A stretch of 64,000 nt of DNA from Pseudomonadaceae bacterium (GTDB lineage Bacteria > Pseudomonadota > Gammaproteobacteria > Pseudomonadales > Azotimanducaceae), in NCBI GenBank assembly GCA_024743175.1, contig JANSXA010000005.1, positions 124,001-188,000 on the forward strand. Reading direction: 5' to 3'. This document shows positions 46,004 through 53,652 of the stretch, piece by piece. A model generated the notes under the pieces. That model had not been told where the DNA came from and made no database searches. It saw nothing but the letters and a program-made list of their open reading frames with translations. Both the position numbers and the translations under genes were made by a program. Numbering within the stretch: position 1 is the stretch's first letter; every line of letters starts with the position of its first letter.

Positions 46004-47833
46004 TTAATTGGCTGCCACCCCCAACTCATCAAGCAATGCTTCAAACGCATCTATCCGGGGCGTGAAACTATCAACGGTGTCCTGCCAGAACTCAGGCTGT
46101 TCAAGATCAGCATCCAGGTGCTGCCGGGCAATATCTTCCGCCGTCATACGGCCGGTATCACACAGCAGCGCAACGTAACGATCATAGAAGCCGGGCCCAG
46201 AAATCTGTCGACGCGCGTAAACACCTGAGCTGAACAGATAGCCGAAGAGATAGGGAAAGTTATAGAAACTCAGGCCTGAAATATAGAAATGCAGCTTGCT
46301 CGCCCAGAACATTTCATCGGGCTCCGCCAGCACATCACCATACCAGTTCTGCCAGGCCTGCCTCATCATTGCCTTCATTTCCTGCGGTTGCTGGGGACGC
46401 TCCTGTCTGGCTTCATACAAGCCCTTCTCAAATTCAAAGCGGGTCGGAATATTCAGCATAAAGCCCGTATGTGAGCGTAGCTCTTCCCAGATGATGTTGA
46501 GTTTCTGCTGGGGTGAGGTTGAACGCTCAAGCAGAGCATCCCGCACCAGCGCCTCACCAAAAGTGCTGGCGGTTTCTGCCAGCGACATGCCATAACTTCG
46601 CTGGCTGTCTGGCAGGTCACGCATCACATGAGAGTGGAATGCATGGCCCAACTCGTGTGCCAGCGTGACTATATCCAGCTGGCCGCCGGTGTAGGTTGAG
46701 TACACCCGTTGAGCGCGGGATTTAGGAAATGTGGTCGCGTAAGCGCCAGGGCGTTTTCGTGGTCCAACTGAACCTTCAATCCAGTTGTTGCGCGCCATCA
46801 TGTGTACAAAATCTGCCATCTCGCCGTCTACTTCACCATAAGCGTCTGCAATGATTTTGATCGCTTTATCGAAAGCCATCGGCTCAGTCGGACTTGCATC
46901 CAGCACCGGTGCCGGCGCCACCAGATCCCAGGGGGCAAACTTTTCCTTGCCGTACGCCCGCGCCATCAACGCAGTTGCGCGTTGCGACTCTGTTTTGTTT
47001 TCCTCACTGACGTCCAGCAGCGTGGCTAATGTCTGCCTGGTAAGCCGGCTGGCGTGAGTTGGCGCATCGAGGAAATGGACCGGTTTCTCGCGGCTGCGCT
47101 GTTTGCACATCTCCAGGCGCCACCCGGCAATTGCATTCAACGCCGCACTGCAACTTTGTTCCTGAGACTGCCAGGCATCTGTGAGACCTCTCCAGGCTGC
47201 TTCCCGTTGATGTTCCGACACATCCATGAGCAGCTTATTCGCTGCAGCTACACCCATGGTTTGCGTTTCATTGCCCACCTGTATTGCACAGCTCAAGCTG
47301 CTGGAGAGTTGGTTATACAACTGTCCCCAGGCATGGATGCCATCCTGCGATAACCCATTAACCAGGCTCTCTTGCGACAGCGAAAGGTTTTCATGCCTGC
47401 GCTTACGACCATGGTGAACCTGAAAGGCCTGAGTCTGAACCTGAGGGTGGGCAAGATACTGCTCAATCTGTTCGTCGCTGGCGCTGTCTACAAACTGAGC
47501 CAGCGGCTCAAAGCAGTCACCAAAGCGCTTACTGTAACTCTGCAGCGAACCATCCAGTTTCAGCGCTGCATCATTCTGACTGTCGACTGACAATAGACAG
47601 TTTGTATAGGTATAAACATTGCCCAGCAGGTTGCCCGCGTGCTCAGCGTGAATGGCTATCTTCTGCGCTGCACTTATTGCATCAGGGCCGGACAGGTTTG
47701 CATTGAGTGCCTCAACTGCTGTGAGGATTGTTTCCAGTTCCTGCAGATCGCTGCGCAGCTGTGGATCTTCGCAACCATTATATTCCGATTGCAGATCCCA
47801 GGAAGGACCACTGATCTCAACGTCTACTGTCAT
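46004..47833 (-). CDS. M3-family oligoendopeptidase F-like metallopeptidase
   Basis: A 609-aa zinc oligopeptidase. The catalytic HELGH is at residues 393-397 (LAHELGHAFHSH) with the downstream Glu in the family's second motif (GEALVRD, just after SLAETASTF). The N-terminal helical half (LSVDSQNDAALK onward) and the closing MTAEDIARQHLD segment match the oligoendopeptidase F group. It cleaves short cytosolic peptides. The gene lies 7 bp from the PAP2 start, in the same direction. Confidence 0.9.
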   Translation of the reverse strand: MTVDVEISGPSWDLQSEYNGCEDPQLRSDLQELETILTAVEALNANLSGPDAISAAQKIAIHAEHAGNLLGNVYTYTNCLLSVDSQNDAALKLDGSLQSYSKRFGDCFEPLAQFVDSASDEQIEQYLAHPQVQTQAFQVHHGRKRRHENLSLSQESLVNGLSQDGIHAWGQLYNQLSSSLSCAIQVGNETQTMGVAAANKLLMDVSEHQREAAWRGLTDAWQSQEQSCSAALNAIAGWRLEMCKQRSREKPVHFLDAPTHASRLTRQTLATLLDVSEENKTESQRATALMARAYGKEKFAPWDLVAPAPVLDASPTEPMAFDKAIKIIADAYGEVDGEMADFVHMMARNNWIEGSVGPRKRPGAYATTFPKSRAQRVYSTYTGGQLDIVTLAHELGHAFHSHVMRDLPDSQRSYGMSLAETASTFGEALVRDALLERSTSPQQKLNIIWEELRSHTGFMLNIPTRFEFEKGLYEARQERPQQPQEMKAMMRQAWQNWYGDVLAEPDEMFWASKLHFYISGLSFYNFPYLFGYLFSSGVYARRQISGPGFYDRYVALLCDTGRMTAEDIARQHLDADLEQPEFWQDTVDSFTPRIDAFEALLDELGVAAN

Positions 47834-47863
47834 ATCACCTTCAAATTGTGAAAAAGTGCGGAA

Positions 47864-49030
47864 TTAGACCTTATCCGGCTTAAAGGTCCAATAGCTATTG
47901 GCAAAATAGTTGGCCATGGCGCCAGGAATAATACTCACCGCCTGGGCCAGGATCTCAGGTTGTGAAGGCCAGGTCATCCGCATCACCACAAAGGCGCTGA
48001 AACTCACGGCAAGCGTCACTAACGAAACCAGATTGAACTTCAGTCCGCGCACCCGTTTGCGCGTTGTTATCTGCCGATCGCGGAAGGTCCAGTAATTGTT
48101 CAGGAAGAAATTCCAGACAATAGAGGTTTCAATGGCCAGCGCAGAGCTCAGATAGACATTCAAACCCGAAGACAGCAGCAGTTGAAAACACCCCAGATTA
48201 ATCACTACGCCACTCAAACCTGTCAGCGCAAACTTCACAAAAGTCTTGCGTGACAACAAACGAAGCCACCAGACGTGCAGAAAAAACTCCACTATGTCCC
48301 GTCGCCCCAGCTTGGTTGTACCGCGTGTTCTGTCGCTGAAACGGATAGGGACTTCAGTGATTCGCGCATCAGAAATCATCAGAGCGTGCAGCAGTGCTAC
48401 CTGAAAGACATAACCGGAAGGGGGTAGACGCAATGGCAGCGCCCGTCGCAGAGCGCTGACACGAATGGCTTTGAATCCCGCTGTACAGTCTGCAACACGA
48501 TAGATACCTGCGACATAGCGGGCAAACAGATTACCGCAACGCGACAGTAGCCGTCGCTTCACACTCCAGCTTTCATCGACTTCACCACCGCTGGTGTATC
48601 GCGAACCAATCACCACATCGTGCTCAGGCAGAGAGGCAACAAGTCGGCTCACATCGTCCGGGTTGTGGGAGAAGTCTGCATCCATCTGCACCACAACATC
48701 TACGGCATCTAAGGCATTGTCGTCAGCGCTATTTAAAACATGCATGAACCCGCGCGTATAGGCTGAGCCCAGTCCGCGTTTACGGCCTGTTAACAACTTC
48801 ACCCGGTTGTCGACCGCAGCCATATCCAGCACCTGGGTGGCAGTGCCATCAGGAGAATTGTCATCAACAACCAGTACAGAAAAGCTGCAGCTTTGTTCGT
48901 CATCAAAAGCTTTTAACAGTGCCATCAACATTGCACGTATGTTTTCGGCTTCGTTGTAGGTGGGTAACACCACACATACTGACACCTGGTCGCTGGAAAT
49001 TTCGGCAGAGGTGAGAGGTTGGTGGCTCAA
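47864..49030 (-). CDS. Polyprenol-phosphate glycosyltransferase (GT2) fused to GtrA-like membrane domain
   Basis: A 388-aa protein. Residues about 18-240 are a GT2 domain of the dolichol-phosphate mannosyltransferase type: LPTYNEAENI, VVDDNSPDGTA, VQMDADFSHNPDDV (the DxD-like metal site) and the IGSRYTSGG and RCGNLFARYV acceptor segments. Residues about 260-388 are a GtrA-like unit of four helices (FALTGLSGVVINLGCFQLLL first). Such fusions make polyprenyl-phosphate-linked sugars for transfer to surface lipids. It follows the peptidase gene in the same direction across 30 bp. Confidence 0.88.
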   Translation of the reverse strand: MSHQPLTSAEISSDQVSVCVVLPTYNEAENIRAMLMALLKAFDDEQSCSFSVLVVDDNSPDGTATQVLDMAAVDNRVKLLTGRKRGLGSAYTRGFMHVLNSADDNALDAVDVVVQMDADFSHNPDDVSRLVASLPEHDVVIGSRYTSGGEVDESWSVKRRLLSRCGNLFARYVAGIYRVADCTAGFKAIRVSALRRALPLRLPPSGYVFQVALLHALMISDARITEVPIRFSDRTRGTTKLGRRDIVEFFLHVWWLRLLSRKTFVKFALTGLSGVVINLGCFQLLLSSGLNVYLSSALAIETSIVWNFFLNNYWTFRDRQITTRKRVRGLKFNLVSLVTLAVSFSAFVVMRMTWPSQPEILAQAVSIIPGAMANYFANSYWTFKPDKV

Positions 49031-49176
49031 TGTAAAGATCAGTAAGACGGGGCGACCGTTATACCTCAGCCACTACCACTTGTCATGGCACACGCCAAAG
49101 CGTTAGCCTGCGCCCCGGCAGCATAATCGAGATTTGCAAAAAAGCAGCCAGAGTTGCCGGATATCGGAGAATAATA

Positions 49177-49908
49177 ATGACAATAAAACGCTTCCTGCTT
49201 TGCTGCAGTCTGACTGCCCTTCTGCTCACCCGGACAACCTCAGCTGACACCGGATCCTCAGGCACAGAACAATGGTTTGTCGGTATCACCAGTTCGATAG
49301 GAGAAGTAAAGATAGAGAACATCTCCGCCAATATCGGTACAGGCGAAGTCATAGGCGGGGAACGTGACGGACAGATTGAAGACACGGAAATCGACGACTA
49401 CACCGCTGGATTCGGCTTTTCAGTTGGCCGTCGAATTGGCTACTGGCAGCTGGCAGCTCAATACATCTATCGCTATCGCACAGATTGGGATGTGGTTGCA
49501 GCCACGCCTGCCATTCAGACAATTACCAATGTTTTCACCAACGTGGAAACGCATACTCTGTTGATCAACGCAGCACGGCGCGGACCCATTACACAACACT
49601 GGTCCTGGGAGCTGGGTGCAGGCATGGGATACGTCCACCATCGCATGGATTCACAATACATAGAACGCGAAGTGCCAGGGGTAAGCGGAGAACAGGTTTT
49701 CAAAGACCAGCGTCGCAATGGCGGCTTCAGTTACAATTTCTTTGCCGGCGTAAGCCGTGAGTTTGGCCGCAACTGGACCCTGAACATACGCACCAGCTAT
49801 ATTGACCTGGCCGAGTTGAAAGCCGGTTCCTTTCCCGACCGCCCGGTTCGATTAAGTGCAGATCAGGAATCAGTCGAACTGCAGTTTTCAATCGAGCGGG
49901 ATCTGTAA
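49177..49908 (+). CDS. Outer-membrane beta-barrel protein
   Basis: A 243-aa exported protein with a signal peptide (cleavage near TTSADTG) followed by alternating hydrophobic/polar strands typical of small 8- to 10-strand barrels: FVGITSSIGEVKIENI, AGFGFSVGRRIGYWQLAAQYIYRY, WELGAGMGYVHHR, SYNFFAGVSREFGRNWTLNIRTSYIDL, and the last strand SVELQFSIERDL. The last residue is Leu rather than Phe. Function unknown; OmpA-like or adhesin-like barrels are possible. CGGAGAATAATA precedes the ATG. Confidence 0.75.
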   Translation: MTIKRFLLCCSLTALLLTRTTSADTGSSGTEQWFVGITSSIGEVKIENISANIGTGEVIGGERDGQIEDTEIDDYTAGFGFSVGRRIGYWQLAAQYIYRYRTDWDVVAATPAIQTITNVFTNVETHTLLINAARRGPITQHWSWELGAGMGYVHHRMDSQYIEREVPGVSGEQVFKDQRRNGGFSYNFFAGVSREFGRNWTLNIRTSYIDLAELKAGSFPDRPVRLSADQESVELQFSIERDL

Positions 49909-49938
49909 CAGGGTATTGCGAGGTCGCCGCGCCGTTTC

Positions 49939-50622
49939 TCAGCCAGCGTCGCCGGTCTCATAGAGCAGGGCATTACCTTTCTTCCCTACTATTTCAGTTA
50001 CCCCGGCGTGGCGCAGGCAATAGGCCATTTTCTGCGCGATATCTAACGGCTCATCTAAGGCAGCCGCCAGATCCCGGGTATCAAAGGGCGACGGCAGCTC
50101 CATCTGCAGAAAGTTAAACAGATCTGCCATGTCCTGCAGGCGCACCCCTTCAACAATACCGAGCAGGTGTTTTTCTTTGACCCGCCAGCCGCCACGACGT
50201 CTGTTTTTCTTCGGATCAAAAACTCTGATCTCACGAACCTCTGTGAGCACTGCCTCAACAGAAAAGTTAGGATGGTTGAGCATCTGCGGTAGATAAACAA
50301 GCTCATTCACAATGTGGATCAGCGAGCCACGTTTCGGTGACTTACGACTGGCCGGCTTTGCGCTGCGGTCTTCAGGCTGTTTAACTATGGTAGTAGTGCG
50401 TGCAATCGGATGCACCAGAACCACAGGGCCAACTTCGGCCAGCGCCGCCATCTTGCGTCGCAAACCGCTGAAACTACCGGTCTGAATTTCATACATGATG
50501 CCATTGCGCACAGCATCAGCAACAAAGGTCTGCACGGACACTTCCTGCTCACCACCATTTGCAGAATAGGCAGCTTTCAGCGCGGCATGCAGGGGGCCTT
50601 CGTTTAAAACACCAATGGACAT
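49939..50622 (-). CDS. Uncharacterised protein with a nuclease-like N-terminus
   Basis: A 227-aa protein. The N-terminal part reads NEGPLHAALK, then VQTFVADAVRNGIMYEIQTGSFSGLRRKM, a layout of Glu, Asp and E-x-Q that resembles PD-(D/E)XK restriction-endonuclease-like folds. A C-terminal winged-helix-like part follows (FDTRDLAAALDEPLDIAQKMAYCLRHAGV). The two parts are linked by a Lys/Arg-rich stretch. A DNA-related role is inferred only from this resemblance. The ATG chosen starts MSIGVLNEG; readings further upstream are shadows of the opposite-strand gene. Confidence 0.6.
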   Translation of the reverse strand: MSIGVLNEGPLHAALKAAYSANGGEQEVSVQTFVADAVRNGIMYEIQTGSFSGLRRKMAALAEVGPVVLVHPIARTTTIVKQPEDRSAKPASRKSPKRGSLIHIVNELVYLPQMLNHPNFSVEAVLTEVREIRVFDPKKNRRRGGWRVKEKHLLGIVEGVRLQDMADLFNFLQMELPSPFDTRDLAAALDEPLDIAQKMAYCLRHAGVTEIVGKKGNALLYETGDAG

Positions 50623-50743
50623 AGGTTCTGCTGGACATGACTCTATTTCAGGCGAAGTACTGTACCGCAATTTCCCGAGTTGCTCACACCGCTGCCTATG
50701 CCATACTGAGCGCTCAACAGAAGCATCTTTGGGAGAAGAGATA

Positions 50744-51040
50744 ATGAGCGCAGACGGCACCTGGAATACCACTATGAACACTCCAATGGGCGCACAGAAC
50801 GGCACCCTGCATCTAACCAGTGACGGTGGCAATCTGACCGGCAAGCTCGCCGGACCACAAGGCGAAATGGAAATCACAGACGGCACCATCGACGGTGACA
50901 ATCTGAGCTGGAAAGCCTCTATCACATCCCCCATGGCCATGATTCTGGAATTCAATGCTGTCGTGAGTGGCGACGAGATCAACGGCAACGTCAAGCTTGG
51001 TGCATTTGGTGATGCAACCTTCACCGGCACCCGCGCTTAA
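50744..51040 (+). CDS. Small beta-rich protein of unknown function
   Basis: A 98-aa protein with regular short beta strands rich in Gly, Thr and Asp (GTWNTTMNTPMGAQNGTLHL; GGNLTGKLAGPQGEMEI; AMILEFNAVVSGDEINGNVKLG), consistent with a small beta-barrel. No signal peptide and no known motif. The start is fixed by GGGAGAAGAG before the ATG. It is 9 bp upstream of the carboxyltransferase gene, so the two are likely co-transcribed. Confidence 0.65.
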   Translation: MSADGTWNTTMNTPMGAQNGTLHLTSDGGNLTGKLAGPQGEMEITDGTIDGDNLSWKASITSPMAMILEFNAVVSGDEINGNVKLGAFGDATFTGTRA

Positions 51041-51049
51041 TCAAGCGGT

Positions 51050-52600
51050 ATGAGCTGGGAGGAAGAGATTCGTGAACTGCAGGCGCGTGAAGCGCTTGCT
51101 TTCGAGATGGGGGGCGCTGAAAAGGTTGCCCGCCAACACGAATTCAACAAGCTGACAATACGCGAACGCATCGGCGTCATCAGCGACGCAGAATCTTTTC
51201 ACGAAATTGGCACCCTGGCTGGTGTTGGCGAATACGACGACCAGGGTGAGCTGAAAAAATTCACCCCTTCAAACTTTGTTTTTGGCACCGCCGATATTGA
51301 TGGTCGTCCGGTAGTCCTGTCCGGCGACGACTTCACTGTTCGCGGTGGTTCTGCAGATGCATCTATCGCAGGTAAAAGGCTTCGAGCTGAAGGTCTGGCT
51401 GTTGAACTGCGACTACCTCACATTCGTTTGGTAGACGGCATGGGCGGCGGTGGCTCGGTGAAGACCATTGAAATGGCCGGACGCACCTATATTCCAGAAG
51501 TCCGGGGCTGGGAAACCGTGGTCACACAGCTGGGTGTGGCGCCATCGGTTTCATTGGCTCTGGGTTCCGTGGCTGGCATCGGCGCAGCACGTGTTGCTAC
51601 GTCCCACTACAGTGTGATTGTTCGCGACAGCGCACAAATGATGATTGCCGGTCCTGCGCTGGTCGACTGGGCAAGCCTCGGCGATGTAACCAAAGAAGAG
51701 CTGGGGTCCTACAAAATACACACACGCAACGGCGCAATCGATGATGAAGCCGCAAGCGAAGCTGAAGCCTTTGCCATGGCAAAGCGGTTTTTGTCTTATT
51801 TACCTTCCAGTGTGGATGAGCTGCCCCCGATCACGGATAGTGACGACGACCCTGAACGAACAGACGAAAAACTGATCGACATCGTGCCGAAAGACCCGCG
51901 CAAGGTCTACAAAATGCACGACGTGCTTGAGTCCGTATGTGACCAGGGTTCATTTTTTGAGATTGGACGCAAATGGGGGCGTTCGCTCATCACGGGCCTG
52001 GCCCGGTTGAACGGTATTCCAGTGGCGATCTTTGCAGAAAACCCTCGTGTTTACGGCGGCGCCTGGACCGCTGATGCGTCGCGTAAACTGATCCGCTTCT
52101 GCGACCTTGCATCCACCTTTCATCTGCCATTGATTCATCTGGAAGACTGTCCGGGTTTTCTGATTGGCAAGCAGTCTGAAGAGGAAGCTACCATTCGCTA
52201 TGGCTCTGCAGCACTGGCAGCCCTTGGCCAGAGCAATGTGCCGTTCTGCTGCATTGTGATTCGTAAAGCTTTTGGCGTTGCCGGTGCGGCAAATCATAAA
52301 CCCGGCAGCCATCATTTCCGTGCCGCCTGGCCTTCCGGAGATTGGGGTTCGTTACCTATTGAAGGTGGCATTGAGGTTGCTTACAAAGCTGAACTGGCTG
52401 AAGCGGCAGACTATGATGAGCACCTGACAAAAATCAAAGATCGTCTGAATCGCCTGCGGTCTCCTTACCGCTCAGCTGAGTTCTTCGAAATAGAAGAGAT
52501 CATAGACCCACGAAAGACCCGATCTTATCTGTGTCGTTGGGCAAAGCTGGCACGCGGGGCATCCCGTCCTCAAGCACCCAGTTTCTGGTACCGACCCTGA
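51050..52600 (+). CDS. Acyl-CoA carboxylase carboxyltransferase subunit
   Basis: A 516-aa carboxyltransferase of the propionyl/methylcrotonyl/geranyl-CoA carboxylase beta type. Two crotonase-like halves are visible: N-terminal FTVRGGSADASIAGKR and LALGSVAGIGAARVATSHYSV (oxyanion hole), and C-terminal LEDCPGFLIGKQSE, VIRKAFGVAGAAN and WPSGDWGSLPIEGGIEVAY. It needs biotin carboxylase and biotin carrier partners, which are not encoded nearby; the single-chain enzyme at 17-20 kb carries its own carboxyltransferase. It may therefore use a distant alpha subunit. It sits between a small beta-protein and a secreted protein. Confidence 0.87.
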   Translation: MSWEEEIRELQAREALAFEMGGAEKVARQHEFNKLTIRERIGVISDAESFHEIGTLAGVGEYDDQGELKKFTPSNFVFGTADIDGRPVVLSGDDFTVRGGSADASIAGKRLRAEGLAVELRLPHIRLVDGMGGGGSVKTIEMAGRTYIPEVRGWETVVTQLGVAPSVSLALGSVAGIGAARVATSHYSVIVRDSAQMMIAGPALVDWASLGDVTKEELGSYKIHTRNGAIDDEAASEAEAFAMAKRFLSYLPSSVDELPPITDSDDDPERTDEKLIDIVPKDPRKVYKMHDVLESVCDQGSFFEIGRKWGRSLITGLARLNGIPVAIFAENPRVYGGAWTADASRKLIRFCDLASTFHLPLIHLEDCPGFLIGKQSEEEATIRYGSAALAALGQSNVPFCCIVIRKAFGVAGAANHKPGSHHFRAAWPSGDWGSLPIEGGIEVAYKAELAEAADYDEHLTKIKDRLNRLRSPYRSAEFFEIEEIIDPRKTRSYLCRWAKLARGASRPQAPSFWYRP

Positions 52601-52611
52601 AGGACGCTGTC

Positions 52612-52923
52612 TTGCTTATCTCCTACAGAATTTCATGTTTTGCCCTTCTGCTGCTCAGCACAACGGTTGCACAGGCACAGACACAGTGCACCAATGATGG
52701 CCTTTTACGCAGCGTCACAGTTGTCTATCCGCAACAGGGACAACCTTTACCGTGTGAAGTCAGATACGAAAAACCAGCAGAAAACCAATCGATGACGCTA
52801 TGGAAAGCAGAAAATCAGGCAGGTTTCTGCGAGGCTCAGGCTGAGAAATTTATTGCCAAACTGCAGGATATGGGTTGGTCGTGTAGAGCCGACAGTAAAA
52901 TTAATTCTCAAGACGGAGATTAA
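52612..52923 (+). CDS. Small exported protein of unknown function
   Basis: A 103-aa protein with a signal peptide (ISCFALLLLSTTVAQAQ) and three or four Cys (residues in TQCTND, PCEVRY, GFCEAQ, WSCRAD), consistent with two disulfides in the periplasm. No family was assigned. The TTG start is preferred because GAAGGA lies seven bases upstream; a longer frame overlaps the carboxyltransferase gene. It is 8 bp before the histidine phosphatase gene. Confidence 0.62.
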   Translation: MLISYRISCFALLLLSTTVAQAQTQCTNDGLLRSVTVVYPQQGQPLPCEVRYEKPAENQSMTLWKAENQAGFCEAQAEKFIAKLQDMGWSCRADSKINSQDGD

Positions 52924-52931
52924 AGCCACCT

Positions 52932-53621
52932 ATGTCGCAGGAATACCGACAGCATTCATTCAAGCGACCGCCTGGCGCAACAGAAATATTGTTAGTACGC
53001 CACGGCGAATCCAGAGCCGCATCCGAGGACAACCCCTTCCCGCTCGTTGATGGCCAGGGCGACCCGGAGCTTCACCCGAATGGGTGGGAGCAGGCAAGGC
53101 GCGTGGGCGAACGTCTTAAAAGTGAGCCTATTGATGCCGTGTACGTGACGAACCTGCGCCGTACCCATGAGACTGCAGAGCCGCTGTGCAAGCACCTGAA
53201 CATCAATCCGATCGTTGAACCGGATCTGCGTGAAGTACACCTGGGTGAGTGGGAAGGCGGTCTGCTGAGAATGAAAGCAGCCCAGGAAGACCCGATTTAT
53301 CACCAGATGCGTATCCAGCAGCGCTGGGACGTTATCCCTGGCGCTGAGGGTTGGGATGCGGTTAACAAACGGGTGTCAGCCGGCCTGGCGCGCATCAAAG
53401 CCGCGCATCCCGATCAACTGGTTGTTGCTGTTGTACACGGCGGCATTGTCGCCCACATTCTGGCCCATGCCAGCGGTGCCCGGGCGTTTGCGTTCCAGGG
53501 TGCGGACAACGGCTCCATCAGTCATATTGTGCTGATGGATGATCAGATTATCGTGCGGCGTTTTAACGATGTATCACACCTGCTGGGCACACTGCATGAT
53601 GGTAGCGGCGGAATGACATAA
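52932..53621 (+). CDS. Histidine phosphatase family protein
   Basis: A 229-aa phosphoglycerate-mutase-like phosphatase. The RHGE motif is at residues 23-26 (LVRHGESRAA), with NLRRTHETAEPL, the Glu in LREVHLGEWEGG and the second His in VAVVHGGIVAHIL. The catalytic set is complete. The substrate could be a sugar phosphate, phosphohistidine or nucleotide and is not decidable. It is the last gene of the run beginning with the small beta-protein, separated by 31 bp from a convergent hydrolase gene. Confidence 0.86.
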   Translation: MSQEYRQHSFKRPPGATEILLVRHGESRAASEDNPFPLVDGQGDPELHPNGWEQARRVGERLKSEPIDAVYVTNLRRTHETAEPLCKHLNINPIVEPDLREVHLGEWEGGLLRMKAAQEDPIYHQMRIQQRWDVIPGAEGWDAVNKRVSAGLARIKAAHPDQLVVAVVHGGIVAHILAHASGARAFAFQGADNGSISHIVLMDDQIIVRRFNDVSHLLGTLHDGSGGMT

Positions 53622-53652
53622 GCGGGCATCAGCCGCGTCACAAACAATTCAC

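Noticed and set aside
50623-51030. Long upstream extension of the minus-strand nuclease-like gene
   Set aside because: It reads antisense through the small beta-protein gene and lacks any family resemblance; the ATG at 50622 is a better start.
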